The position numbers were made by a program, and so were the translations under genes. From an uncultured Paracoccaceae bacterium (GTDB lineage: Bacteria; Pseudomonadota; Alphaproteobacteria; Rhodobacterales; Rhodobacteraceae): a stretch of DNA of 64,000 bases. Below, piece by piece: positions 1 to 8,208 of this stretch (its first letter is position 1; every line of letters begins with the position of its first letter). The notes beneath the pieces were generated by a model. That model made no database searches. It was not told where the DNA came from and was given only the letters and a program-made list of their open reading frames with translations. Where the stretch lies: positions 124,001-188,000 of the forward strand of contig CANLSM010000006.1 of the NCBI GenBank assembly GCA_947493745.1, read 5' to 3'.

Positions 1-998
1 TTGAGGGTGACGGAGCCCTCGGATGCCGCCTCGATCCCGCCCAGCACTTCCAGCAGCGCCGACTGGCCGTTCCCGGCAACACCGGCGACCCCAAGGATTT
101 CGCCAGCACGTAGATCGAACGAGATGGATTTCAGCCGCGGCACCCCGTTATCGCCAATGACGGAGAGGTTGCGGACCTCCATCAGGGTCTCGCCCGGACT
201 GGCGGGGGTCTTGTCGACCTGCAACAGCACCCGACGACCGACCATCAACTCGGCCAGCTCGGATGGTGATGTCTCTGATGTCTTGACTGTGGCCGTCATC
301 TCGCCGCGCCGCATCACGCTGACCGTGTCGGTGATTGCCATGATCTCGCGCAGTTTGTGGGTGATCAGGATGATTGTCTTGCCCTGCGCCTTCAGTCCCT
401 CAAGAATGCGGAACAGATGATCGGCCTCGGCAGGCGTCAGCACGCCGGTCGGCTCGTCCAGGATCAGGATATCGGCAGAGCGGTAGAGCGCCTTGAGGAT
501 TTCCACCCGCTGCTGGAAACCAACGGCCAACTCGCCAACGATGGCGTCGGGATCGACCTCAAGCTCATAGTCTTTGGCAAGCTGCACGAGCGCGCTGCGC
601 GCCTTGGCAAGCGACGGTTTCAGGAGCGCACCGTCCTCGGCCCCGAGGATGACGTTTTCCAGCACCGTGAAAGGCTGAACCAGCATGAAATGCTGATGGA
701 CCATGCCGATGCCCGCGGCAATCGCATCATCGGAATTGTTGATCTCGGTGGGCACGCCGTTGATTTTGATCTCGCCCTTGTCGGCCTTGTAAAAGCCATA
801 GAGGATCGACATCAGGGTGGATTTGCCCGCGCCGTTTTCGCCCACGATCCCGTGGATCGTGCCCTTGGCGACGTTGAGCGCGATGTCCTTGTTGGCCTGT
901 ACCGGACCAAACGCCTTCGAGATGCCCGAAAGCTCGATCGCAGGCGGGGGGGAGGCGGCCGCTGCGGGCCGCCCCTCGTTTGTCAAAGTGTCAACCAT
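1..998 (-). CDS. ABC transporter ATP-binding protein, sugar/nucleoside (BMP-linked) type, partial
   Basis: Cytoplasmic ATPase that would power import of the ligand caught by the BMP-family binding protein just upstream. About 332 codons are visible and the 3' end lies outside the window. The ATG at 998 is 7 bp after the stop of the binding-protein gene. Walker A GENGAGKST lies near residues 53-60, followed by the family variant signature VGFQQRVEILK and Walker B ILILDEPT. A second ATPase half begins with GVAGNGQSALLEVL and is cut by the window edge. This tandem arrangement is normal for ATPases of ribose and nucleoside transporters (about 500 residues). Permease genes are expected beyond position 1. 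The substrate is inferred from the partner. Confidence 0.9.
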   Translation of the reverse strand, partial: MVDTLTNEGRPAAAASPPPAIELSGISKAFGPVQANKDIALNVAKGTIHGIVGENGAGKSTLMSILYGFYKADKGEIKINGVPTEINNSDDAIAAGIGMVHQHFMLVQPFTVLENVILGAEDGALLKPSLAKARSALVQLAKDYELEVDPDAIVGELAVGFQQRVEILKALYRSADILILDEPTGVLTPAEADHLFRILEGLKAQGKTIILITHKLREIMAITDTVSVMRRGEMTATVKTSETSPSELAELMVGRRVLLQVDKTPASPGETLMEVRNLSVIGDNGVPRLKSISFDLRAGEILGVAGVAGNGQSALLEVLGGIEAASEGSVTL

Positions 999-1005
999 CC
1001 CGGGC

Positions 1006-2007
1006 TCAGGAAACCGGGCAGCTGTCGTCACTCATGTAGTCGTGAACCTCGATCTCGCCAGCGATGATCTTGGCTTTGGCTTCCTCAATGGCCGCTACAA
1101 TCTCGTCGTCCAGAAGCGGCTGGTTGTTGTCGTCAACTGCATAGCCAACACCATCTTCGGCCAGTCCGAGCACGCTGAAACCAGCCGTGAACTCGCCATT
1201 CTTGGCGTCGCTCAGCGCATTGTAGACAGCCACATCGACGCGCTTGAGCATCGATGTCAGAACGCTGCCGGGATGCAGGTAGTTCTGGTTGCTGTCGACG
1301 CCGATGCCGAGCTTGCCAGCGTCAGCTGCGGCCTGCAGAACACCACGGCCCGTGCCGCCTGCTGCGTGATAGACCACGTCCGCACCCTGATCGATCTGGC
1401 TGCGGGTCAATTCGCCACCCTTCACCGGATCATTCCAGGCGGCCCCGGTCGTGCCGGTCATGTTCTGGAACACTTCCGCGTCCGGATTGGCTGCTTTCAC
1501 GCCCTGCACATAGCCACAGGCGAACTTGCGGATCAGCGGGATGTCCATGCCGCCAACGAAACCGACCTTGCCAGTCTCCGATTTCATTGCCGCCATCATG
1601 CCGACAAGGAAGGAGCCTTCATGCTCCTTGAACACGACGGAGCGGACATTCGGAAGATCAACGACCATGTCGATGATCGCGAAGTCGGTGTCGGGGAACT
1701 CAGCCGCGACGGTTTCCATGGCCGAGCCATAGGCAAAGCCTGCAACCACGATCGGGTTGTTGCCCTGCTGCGCGAAACGGCGCAGTGCCTGCTCGCGCTG
1801 GGCGTCCGACTGGATTTCGAATTCGCGATACTCGATACCCGTTTCTTCCCTGAAGCGCTCGGCGCCCTCAAAGGAGGCCTGGTTGAAGGACCGGTCGAAC
1901 TTGCCGCCGATGTCGAAAATCACAGCAGGTTTGATATCCTCGGCAAACGAGGCGGTGGCCAGGCCGACCGCAACTGCGGTTCCGGCCAGGGTTTTGAAAA
2001 AAGTCAT
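1006..2007 (-). CDS. BMP family ABC transporter substrate-binding protein
   Basis: Periplasmic binding protein of the BmpA/PnrA family, whose characterised members bind purine nucleosides or related compounds. The ATG at 2007 is chosen over an upstream in-frame start (2028) because GGAGG lies just before it and because it gives a proper signal peptide cleaved after SFA, near residue 22. Family motifs include GFAYGSAME (around residue 92) and KEHEGSFLVG (around 127). The mature protein has the usual length. It is the first gene of an operon with the ATPase 7 bp downstream. A RutR-like palindrome lies about 165 bp upstream, which would fit purine or pyrimidine uptake, but the ligand is not visible from sequence. 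Confidence 0.9.
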   Translation of the reverse strand: MTFFKTLAGTAVAVGLATASFAEDIKPAVIFDIGGKFDRSFNQASFEGAERFREETGIEYREFEIQSDAQREQALRRFAQQGNNPIVVAGFAYGSAMETVAAEFPDTDFAIIDMVVDLPNVRSVVFKEHEGSFLVGMMAAMKSETGKVGFVGGMDIPLIRKFACGYVQGVKAANPDAEVFQNMTGTTGAAWNDPVKGGELTRSQIDQGADVVYHAAGGTGRGVLQAAADAGKLGIGVDSNQNYLHPGSVLTSMLKRVDVAVYNALSDAKNGEFTAGFSVLGLAEDGVGYAVDDNNQPLLDDEIVAAIEEAKAKIIAGEIEVHDYMSDDSCPVS

Positions 2008-2123
2008 GTGGTCCTCCACTGGTGTCAAACTGTTGGAGCGCTGCCCGGATCATTTGTGGAATGGGTTCCGGGGCTCTCCTCAACACCACGCAACCCGTCC
2101 GGCTTCGCGCTGAACGTGACGGT

Positions 2124-2153
2124 AATAAAGGCGCACGCACCAGAGGGGGTCAA
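2124..2153 (-). promoter_or_regulatory. Possible promoter of the BMP transporter operon
   Basis: On the minus strand TTGACC (2153-2148) is followed after 18 bp by TTTATT (2129-2124), a fair match to a sigma-70 promoter upstream of the BMP gene. It lies just downstream of the palindrome at 2170-2185. Inferred from sequence only. Confidence 0.35.
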
Positions 2154-2169
2154 TCTCTTTTTAAGAAAT

Positions 2170-2185
2170 TTGACCGTTTGGTCAG
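2170..2185. promoter_or_regulatory. RutR-like operator
   Basis: TTGACCGTTTGGTCAG contains the inverted repeat TGACC-N4-GGTCA. It matches the RutR consensus TTGACCANNTGGTCAA, as known from E. coli, at 12 of the 14 specified positions. It sits about 165 bp before the BMP gene and overlaps the 3' end of rimI. RutR is a TetR-family regulator of pyrimidine and purine metabolism. The assignment is inferred and no rutR gene is in the window. Confidence 0.45.
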
Positions 2186-2604
2186 GCCTGCGGAAGTGTT
2201 TTGCGCAAGACCAGAGCAGAAACCTTCGGGCCGTTTGGGGAGACATAGTAGTCTTTTCTATGCCCCACCTGTTCAAACCCGTTGTTTTCATAGAGTTTCA
2301 ACGCGGATACATTGCTCGCGGCGACTTCCAGAAGGATCTGTTCGGCGCGGTTCTGGCGGGCCTGCTCGTCAAGGCGTCGGAGGAGCGTGGTCCCGAGCCC
2401 CTGACGTCGCGTCGCCGGGTGAACCGCAAGGGTGAGGAGCTCCATCTCGTCCCCGGCAAGTCGGGCGAGAGCGAATCCGTGCGGCAATTCCAGCAGGCGG
2501 ATGTTGGGGTCGCCCAGCAAGGATCGAAACTCATCCGCCGACCATGGACGCGGTGCGCCATCAAAGCACAGCGCGTGGATCTCGGCCAGATCGTCAGGCG
2601 TCAT
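2182..2604 (-). CDS. rimI: Ribosomal-protein-alanine N-acetyltransferase RimI
   Basis: GNAT-fold acetyltransferase of 140 residues. The acetyl-CoA loop motif RRQGLGTTLL is at about residues 66-75. The N-terminal part (IHALCFDGAPRPWSADEF) and the C-terminal NGFEQVGHRKDYY region are typical of RimI, which acetylates the N-terminus of ribosomal protein S18. The gene is last in the nifU-like/tsaB/rimI operon, and its start overlaps the tsaB stop by 11 bp, so the two are probably translationally coupled. RimI and TsaB are neighbours in many bacteria, which supports the name. The substrate is inferred from the family. Confidence 0.85.
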   Translation of the reverse strand: MTPDDLAEIHALCFDGAPRPWSADEFRSLLGDPNIRLLELPHGFALARLAGDEMELLTLAVHPATRRQGLGTTLLRRLDEQARQNRAEQILLEVAASNVSALKLYENNGFEQVGHRKDYYVSPNGPKVSALVLRKTLPQA

Positions 2605-3271
2605 CTAGGATCAGCGGGGCGATGTCCGAGGACGGGGCGGCATCCGCCTGCCGGATATAGAGAGGCTTGGGTCGTCCGCCCGCGGTGGGCAGCCGGCCAA
2701 CAGCGCATCTTGCCAGCGGGATGGCGGTCGGGTCAGGGCGTGGCAGCGCGTTTCGGACATTTATACCGAGCGCCTCGGCAATCTCCGAAGATCGATCACC
2801 GATCACGCGCAGGTCATTCGTTGTCCGTGTTCCGGCAATATCCTCGATCGTCGTCAAGGCAGGCTCATCGATGGCCTTCCCGTCGAGAAAACGTTGCAGG
2901 TAGATCCGTTCCCGTCTCGCGTCGAGACTGGAGAGAACCTCGCCGCCTATATCGGACGCCTGAGCCTCAAGCGCCGAGATGCCGATTGCCGGAATGCCGA
3001 GCCCCAGCGCCAGTCCGCGCGCAGCCGAGACGGTAATCCGGGTTCCGGTGAAATTTCCCGGACCAACGCAAGGCGCGAGCGCTGCGAGATCTGCCCATCC
3101 TGCCCCTGCCTCCGCCAGGGTTTCCTCCAGAAGCGGCATCAGGCGTTCGGCCTGGCCTCTGGCCATCTCCTCGACGCTTTCGCTGAGGACGTCATCCCCC
3201 CGAAGCAAAGCGACCGCGCAATGCGCGGCCGATGTATCGAAGGCGAGGATGAGGGCTGTGTCAGGCGGCAA
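2594..3271 (-). CDS. tsaB: tRNA threonylcarbamoyladenosine biosynthesis protein TsaB
   Basis: Inactive paralogue of TsaD that, with TsaD and TsaE, makes the universal t6A37 modification of ANN-decoding tRNAs. The 225 residues start with the ASKHA fold segment LILAFDTSAAHCAVALL. The conserved region around APCVGPGNFTGTRITVSAARGL follows, and this GPGSFTG-like motif identifies the family. The gene overlaps the nifU-like gene upstream by 11 bp and rimI downstream by 11 bp. The length is normal for alphaproteobacteria and nothing looks broken. Confidence 0.92.
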   Translation of the reverse strand: MPPDTALILAFDTSAAHCAVALLRGDDVLSESVEEMARGQAERLMPLLEETLAEAGAGWADLAALAPCVGPGNFTGTRITVSAARGLALGLGIPAIGISALEAQASDIGGEVLSSLDARRERIYLQRFLDGKAIDEPALTTIEDIAGTRTTNDLRVIGDRSSEIAEALGINVRNALPRPDPTAIPLARCAVGRLPTAGGRPKPLYIRQADAAPSSDIAPLILDDA

Positions 3272-3827
3272 CGGGGCGCACTTCGGTTACTTCCGGGATA
3301 TAATGGCGCAGCAGGTTCTCGATGCCCATCTTCAGTGTCATGGTCGAGGAGGGACAGCCTGCACAGGCACCTTGCATATGCAGATAGACGACGCCGCGCT
3401 CGAATCCGTGGAAGGTGATGTCGCCGCCATCCTGGGCCACGGCGGGACGCACGCGCGTGTCAAGCAACTCCTTGATCTGATTGACGATATCGCCATCAGG
3501 GCCGGTATGCTCCGCATGACCGACCGCGCCGGTGTCACCTTCCATGACCGGCTGTCCGGACTGGAAATGCTCCATGATCGCGCCAAGGATCGAGGGTTTG
3601 ATATGCGCCCAGTCGATCTCCTCGGCCTTGGTCACGGTCACGAAATCGGGCCCGAAAAACACGCCAGTCACTCCGTCCACGCCAAAGACCCGCTTTGCCA
3701 GTGGCGACGTCTGAGCTGCCTCCGCGCTTGGAAAATCAGCGGTGCCTGTCGGCATAACCGACTGACCTGGAAGGAATTTCAGGGTTGCCGGGTTGGGCGT
3801 GGATTCGGTCTGAATGAACATGAGCAT
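3261..3827 (-). CDS. NifU-like Fe-S cluster scaffold/carrier protein
   Basis: Iron-sulfur cluster carrier of 188 residues with two domains. The Nfu N-terminal domain (roughly residues 1-90, beginning FIQTESTPNPATLKFLPGQ) is followed by the NifU C-terminal domain (about 112-188), whose CAGC motif supplies the cluster-binding cysteines C155 and C158. An alternative start is the second Met, two codons in. It heads an operon with tsaB and rimI. A perfect inverted repeat resembling an iron-responsive box lies 52-66 bp upstream (3879-3893), suggesting regulation by iron. It is the Nfu type, not the nitrogenase scaffold. Confidence 0.9.
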   Translation of the reverse strand: MLMFIQTESTPNPATLKFLPGQSVMPTGTADFPSAEAAQTSPLAKRVFGVDGVTGVFFGPDFVTVTKAEEIDWAHIKPSILGAIMEHFQSGQPVMEGDTGAVGHAEHTGPDGDIVNQIKELLDTRVRPAVAQDGGDITFHGFERGVVYLHMQGACAGCPSSTMTLKMGIENLLRHYIPEVTEVRPVAA

Positions 3828-3878
3828 GTCTCCGGTTGATCTCTAAAATGGGCTTCCTGAGCGAATTCGTCAAGAGAC

Positions 3879-3893
3879 TTGGAACGATTCCAA
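3879..3893. promoter_or_regulatory. Symmetric palindrome upstream of the nifU-like gene (ICE/Irr-box-like)
   Basis: TTGGAA-CGA-TTCCAA is a perfect 6-3-6 inverted repeat in the 80 bp gap between the AidB-like gene stop and the nifU-like gene start. Its shape is close to the alphaproteobacterial iron control element bound by Irr (recalled as TTAGAA-N3-TTCTAA), differing by one symmetric base per arm. Regulation by Irr is an inference. Confidence 0.5.
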
Positions 3894-3907
3894 AAAAGCG
3901 CCTCTGA

Positions 3908-5494
3908 TCATGCGGTCAGGCGGTTCAGAATCGCGGTATCGTCGGTGCCTGACTGGGTGCCTGCAAGCCTGCCCGAGCCTCCGATCCGGGTCCTGAGATA
4001 GGCTTCCGCCGTCAGGGCCGGGGCGGTTTCGCAAAGCACTGCCGCACTCAGAAGCGTTGCGAGATCTTCGGCAAAGCGTCGGGCATCGGCTTCCTCGATG
4101 TTGCCTTTCCAGCGCTCCGTGAATGCTGCCGTCGCCTCCGGCAAGGCATCCCCGGTTTCTGCCAGCACGGCCTCAAGCGCTTCCGGCATCCGGGCGATGG
4201 TGCGCAGGATGTCGAGGCAGATCACATTGCCCGATCCTTCCCAGATCGCGTTCAGCGGCGCTTCGCGGTAGAGCATCGGCATCGGGCTTTCCTCGACATA
4301 TCCGGCCCCGCCCAGGCATTCCATTGCCTCGACAATGACGCGCGGGCAGACCTTGTTGGACAGAAATTTCGCAAGTGCCGCTGCGAGGCGGGAGAATGCG
4401 GTGTCACCCTTGTCAAAGGCCCGCGCCACCCGCAGACCAAGGGCCAGCGAGGCTTCCCAGTCGAGCGTGAGGTCGGCGAGCACGCGGGCCATTAATGGCT
4501 GGTCGATCAGGCGGCGTTGAAACGCGTTGCGATGACTGCACCACCAGTGCGCCTCTGTCAGTGCCGCGCGCATCAGTCCAGCGGGGGCGAGCGCTGTGTC
4601 GAGCCTCGTGTGATGGACCATCTCCAGGATCGTGCGGATGCCGTCCCCCTCGTCACCCAACCGCAAGGCATAGGCATCGTGATACTCGATCTCGGCGGAA
4701 GCATTGGCGCGATTGCCGAGCTTGTCCTTCAGGCGCATCAGGTGGATCCCATTGCGTGTCCCGTCCTCCAGCCAGCGCGGGACCAGAAAACAGGTCAGCC
4801 CGGCCTTGGTCTGCGCAAGGGTCAGAAAACCGTCGCCCATAGGAGCGGAGCAGAACCACTTATGGCCGCGCAGCCGGTATCCCTCGCCATCGCGGGTTGC
4901 AGCTGTCGTGTTGGTGCGGACATCCGATCCGCCCTGCTTCTCGGTCATAGCCATGCCAAGGGTGGCTGCGCGCTTTTGCGAGATTGGGGTAATGGCCGGG
5001 TCATAGTCCCGGGCGAGCAGTTTGGGCTGCCATGTCGCGGATATCCCGGGATCAGCGACAAGAGCAGGAACGGCCGCGTAGGTCATCGTCATGGGGCAAC
5101 AGCAGCCCGGCTCGACCTGGCTCAGAAGATAGACCATTGCGGTATGTGTGACATGGCCACCCGGCGCTTTCTCCCACGCGATTGCAGCATAGCCGGAACT
5201 CAGACCGAGCTCCATCAGGCTGTGATAGGCGGGATGAAATTCGACCTCGTCGATCAGCCGTCCTGATCGGTCGAACCTGTGCAATTCCGGCGGATGGCAA
5301 TTGGCGGCCCTCCCGGCCTCGCGCCACCTGACCTCCCCCAGGGTCCGGCCAAACGCGGCCAGCGGTTCCGGCTGTCCGCCCTGGCACCTGACAGCAGAAC
5401 ACAAGGCCGGGTCGTCTGCCCAGAGATCGCGGTCACCTTGCGGGTCCGGCTGGTTTGTCACCTCATGGGTCGGCAAATGCGGATTTGGTTTCAT
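3908..5494 (-). CDS. AidB-like acyl-CoA dehydrogenase
   Basis: FAD-dependent acyl-CoA dehydrogenase-fold protein of 528 residues. The AidB-type features are a long N-terminal region before the dehydrogenase core, CCCPMTMTYA in the N-terminal half, the FAD-loop segment EKQGGSDVRTNT near residue 187, and a C-terminal block GGAGYVEESPMP...REAPLNAIWEGSGNV. E. coli AidB belongs to the adaptive response to alkylation and may protect DNA, but related proteins act on acyl-CoAs, so the role here is open. The gene stands alone, divergent from the small lipoprotein gene. No ada or alkB-dioxygenase gene is nearby to support an alkylation role. Confidence 0.85.
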   Translation of the reverse strand: MKPNPHLPTHEVTNQPDPQGDRDLWADDPALCSAVRCQGGQPEPLAAFGRTLGEVRWREAGRAANCHPPELHRFDRSGRLIDEVEFHPAYHSLMELGLSSGYAAIAWEKAPGGHVTHTAMVYLLSQVEPGCCCPMTMTYAAVPALVADPGISATWQPKLLARDYDPAITPISQKRAATLGMAMTEKQGGSDVRTNTTAATRDGEGYRLRGHKWFCSAPMGDGFLTLAQTKAGLTCFLVPRWLEDGTRNGIHLMRLKDKLGNRANASAEIEYHDAYALRLGDEGDGIRTILEMVHHTRLDTALAPAGLMRAALTEAHWWCSHRNAFQRRLIDQPLMARVLADLTLDWEASLALGLRVARAFDKGDTAFSRLAAALAKFLSNKVCPRVIVEAMECLGGAGYVEESPMPMLYREAPLNAIWEGSGNVICLDILRTIARMPEALEAVLAETGDALPEATAAFTERWKGNIEEADARRFAEDLATLLSAAVLCETAPALTAEAYLRTRIGGSGRLAGTQSGTDDTAILNRLTA

Positions 5495-5614
5495 GACCGG
5501 TCAAGCATAGCAATTTGGCCCGTGGTTTTCATCCCCGAACCCACCCAAGCACACGCTTGCATGCCTGCGCGAAACACGCTTTGGTGCAGGCTGTGACAGA
5601 CAGGAGAGCTTGGT

Positions 5615-5893
5615 ATGGGTTTCAGAACTTTCGTAATCGGTGGGATACTGTTGGGGCTGGCCGCCTGTGACGGTGCGGGCGGTCCGCTGGCCAATGACGA
5701 GGCGCGGATCGACGCGGAGCCCGGTGAGGGCACGCTGACGCTGACCGGTGTGGCGGGCGTTGATGTGACCGATGACAAGATCCGCAATCTTTTGATCGAG
5801 CCCGATTGTCAGGCCGCAGGACTACGGCTGCGCAACCTGTCGATTACGCGCGGTGCTGGCGGGGTCGCGCAGATATCAGCGCTCTGCGCCTAG
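5615..5893 (+). CDS. Small putative lipoprotein, unknown function
   Basis: A 92-residue exported protein. A short hydrophobic signal (FVIGGILLGLAAC) ends in a lipobox LAAC with the lipid-modified Cys at about residue 18. The mature part is acidic and contains two further Cys near the C-terminus (C63 region and the penultimate residue) that could form a disulfide. AGGAGAG before the ATG is a good ribosome binding site. The 3' end overlaps the convergent xylB stop by 4 bp. I do not recognise the family. Confidence 0.7.
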   Translation: MGFRTFVIGGILLGLAACDGAGGPLANDEARIDAEPGEGTLTLTGVAGVDVTDDKIRNLLIEPDCQAAGLRLRNLSITRGAGGVAQISALCA

Positions 5894-7341
5894 CCGCGCA
5901 TCAGCGCGGGGTAGAGCTTTCGGTAGAGTTCCAGCTTTTCGCCATAGCGGACATGCGCACCGGCATCGGGCTCGACCCGGCGCTCGGTCGCGGGCTGGGC
6001 GCAGACCTGCATCGGATCTGCGCCCGTGGCTGCGGTCAGCGCAAGCCGTGCCGCCCCGAAGGCGGCTCCGAAATCGCCTTTCTGCGGAACATCCAGCGAC
6101 AGGCCGGTGACATCGGCGACAATCTGTAACCAAAGATCGGATTTGGCCCCGCCGCCGAGCGCGAAGACCGTGTCAATCTCGGTTCCCGCAACACGCAAGG
6201 CGGTAAGGCAATCGGCTAAGGCGAAGGCAACACCTTCCAGAACCGCGCGCGCCATCTCGGCCGTGTCGGTGCTCTGCGACAGGCCGGTGAAGGATGCACG
6301 GGCATTCCCGTTGTTGTGCGGCGTCCGCTCGCCGGACAGATAAGGCAGGAAGGTCACACTGCATGTCTCGACCATACCGGCCAGCGACGAGAGCTCCTGT
6401 GGGGTCCGTCCGGTCATGCGCGCGAGCCAGTTGAGACTGTCCGTTGCGCTCAGGATCACACCCATCTGATGCCAGACCTCGGGCACCGCATGACAGAACG
6501 CGTGAACGGCATTGTCGGTATTTGGGGCGTATTGAGCTGTCGAGACGAAGAGCACGCCTGACGTGCCGAGCGACAGGAAACCGCTGCCCGGTCTGACCGC
6601 ACCGACCCCGCAGGCCGAGGCCGCGTTGTCCCCGCCGCCGCCAGCGACGACGACTTCCCCCGTCATGCCCCAGCGTCTGGTCAGCTCCGGTTTCAGAATG
6701 CCCGCAGGCTCGGAGCCTTCGGTGAGCCTTGGCATGTGATCCGGGCTGAGGCCGGTGGCCTCCAGAAGTGCCTCCGACCAGTTACGGGCTTTCACGTCCA
6801 TCCAAAGAGTCCCGGCGCTGTCGGACATCTCCGAGATCGCCTCGCCCGTCAGGCAAAGCCGGACATAATCCTTGGGCAGGAGGACGCGAGCGGTTTTGGA
6901 GAAGATGTCGGGCTCGTGCGTGCGGACCCATTCCAGCTTGGGCGCGGTGAAGCCGGGCATCACCACATTGCCGCCGATGCCGCGGAAATCGGCGCGCTTC
7001 TCCAATGCGTCACATTCGGCCGCCGAGCGGCCATCGTTCCACAGGATGCAGGGCCGCAGAACGGCGTCCTGCGCGTCGAGCAGCGTCGCGCCGTGCATGT
7101 GACCCGAAAGGCCGATCCCGCGGACGGCCGACATCCGCTCGGGCGCCTTCGCTGTGAGTTCATCAAGTGTGGCAGTGACCGCCGCCCACCAGTCTGCCGG
7201 ATCCTGCTCGGACCAACCGGGACGGGGGCGTGAGACCTCAAGCGGTGCGGTTGCCTCTGCGCAAACGACCTGATCATCTCCCATCAGGATCGTCTTCACG
7301 CCCGATGTTCCGATATCAATGCCCAGATATGTGCTGCTCAT
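5890..7341 (-). CDS. xylB: Xylulokinase
   Basis: FGGY-family sugar kinase, 483 residues with the ATG at 7341, matching the length of E. coli XylB. That start is preferred over upstream in-frame starts because GGGA lies 6 bp before it and the protein then begins directly with the ATPase motif YLGIDIGTSGVKT. Other landmarks are GWSEQDPADWW, the substrate-site segment SGHMHG, GGGGDNAASACG, and the C-terminal ATP-site block ALGGGAKSDLWLQIVADVTG. It would phosphorylate D-xylulose for the pentose phosphate pathway. No xylA or xylose transporter is adjacent. It follows the LacI and MaoC-like genes at short spacing, so all three may be one transcript. Confidence 0.88.
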   Translation of the reverse strand: MSSTYLGIDIGTSGVKTILMGDDQVVCAEATAPLEVSRPRPGWSEQDPADWWAAVTATLDELTAKAPERMSAVRGIGLSGHMHGATLLDAQDAVLRPCILWNDGRSAAECDALEKRADFRGIGGNVVMPGFTAPKLEWVRTHEPDIFSKTARVLLPKDYVRLCLTGEAISEMSDSAGTLWMDVKARNWSEALLEATGLSPDHMPRLTEGSEPAGILKPELTRRWGMTGEVVVAGGGGDNAASACGVGAVRPGSGFLSLGTSGVLFVSTAQYAPNTDNAVHAFCHAVPEVWHQMGVILSATDSLNWLARMTGRTPQELSSLAGMVETCSVTFLPYLSGERTPHNNGNARASFTGLSQSTDTAEMARAVLEGVAFALADCLTALRVAGTEIDTVFALGGGAKSDLWLQIVADVTGLSLDVPQKGDFGAAFGAARLALTAATGADPMQVCAQPATERRVEPDAGAHVRYGEKLELYRKLYPALMRG

Positions 7342-7365
7342 TTTCATTCCCGCTTTATACAAGGT

Positions 7366-8208
7366 CTAAGTCGTGGCATCCGCGCGCATCGCAAGACCGC
7401 CATCCGGGGTGGTTGCCCAGATCTCGGCCCGGTCGTCCACCCGTCGCCCGGCGATGCCGAAGGGTGCTGTGTGAAAGAGCGGACTGACGGCGCGGAAGCT
7501 GAAGGTCTTGAGCGGTGCACCGGTGATGTCGGTCGCGAGCTGTGCCAGAAGCGTGGCGGTCAGGGGGCCATGGAAAACGAGGCCCGGATAGCCCTCTACA
7601 TCGCGGCAGTAATCCACGTCATAGTGGATCCGGTGCCCGTTGAACGTCAGGGCGGAATAGCGAAAGAGCAGCGTGGTCGAGGGTGCAATCGTCCGGGTGC
7701 TCTCCGCGTTCTGCGGCGGTGCTGGCGGTTCGCTGGCTTCCCCCGGTTTCACCATGTCTCTGTAGACGATGTCGTGCTCCTCGGTCAGGCAAAGCTGGTC
7801 GCCTTGGGTAAGATCATGCTGAACCGTTACAAAGCAGAGGGCACCGCTTCGCCCCGATTTAACCTCTACAGATTTGATTTCGCTGGATTTATTAGCGGGC
7901 CCTCCGATCAGAAGCGGCGCGTGAAAGGTGAGCCTGCCACCGGCCCACATCCGGCGCGGAAGGGCGACGGGCGGTAGAAAGCCGCCCAGAGCCGCATGCC
8001 CGTCAGGACCAAGCTCTGACTGGCGTGTCAGCGTGTGGAAATAGAGCCAATGCCAAAGCGGTGGCAGGGGATCGCCGACGACGAGTGAGGCGGGGCTGTC
8101 AAGAAGAGCCTGCATCGCGCGGGCGGGACCCGGCAGCATGATATCCTCGCGGCTCTCGGTCCGTCCGACCCAGCGTTGCAGCACATCGGGATCAAGTGTG
8201 AGTGTCAT
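7366..8208 (-). CDS. MaoC-like (hotdog) acyl-CoA hydratase
   Basis: A 280-residue protein in which an N-terminal FAS1-like dehydratase region and a C-terminal MaoC hotdog region can be traced. The C-terminal part includes FRYSALTFNGHRIHYDVDYCRDVEGYPGLVFHGP in two segments, with the catalytic-type His of the NGHRIHYD block. Close relatives are annotated as mesaconyl-C4-CoA, itaconyl-CoA or 3-methylfumaryl-CoA hydratases. The ATG at 8208 overlaps the stop of the LacI gene (ATGA), which decides the start over a much longer frame-open extension. The exact acyl-CoA substrate cannot be told from sequence. Confidence 0.8.
   Translation of the reverse strand: MTLTLDPDVLQRWVGRTESREDIMLPGPARAMQALLDSPASLVVGDPLPPLWHWLYFHTLTRQSELGPDGHAALGGFLPPVALPRRMWAGGRLTFHAPLLIGGPANKSSEIKSVEVKSGRSGALCFVTVQHDLTQGDQLCLTEEHDIVYRDMVKPGEASEPPAPPQNAESTRTIAPSTTLLFRYSALTFNGHRIHYDVDYCRDVEGYPGLVFHGPLTATLLAQLATDITGAPLKTFSFRAVSPLFHTAPFGIAGRRVDDRAEIWATTPDGGLAMRADATT

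Noticed and set aside
817-3036. 739-codon plus-strand frame across the BMP, rimI and tsaB genes
   Set aside because: It is antisense to three well-identified genes; long open antisense frames are common in GC-rich DNA.
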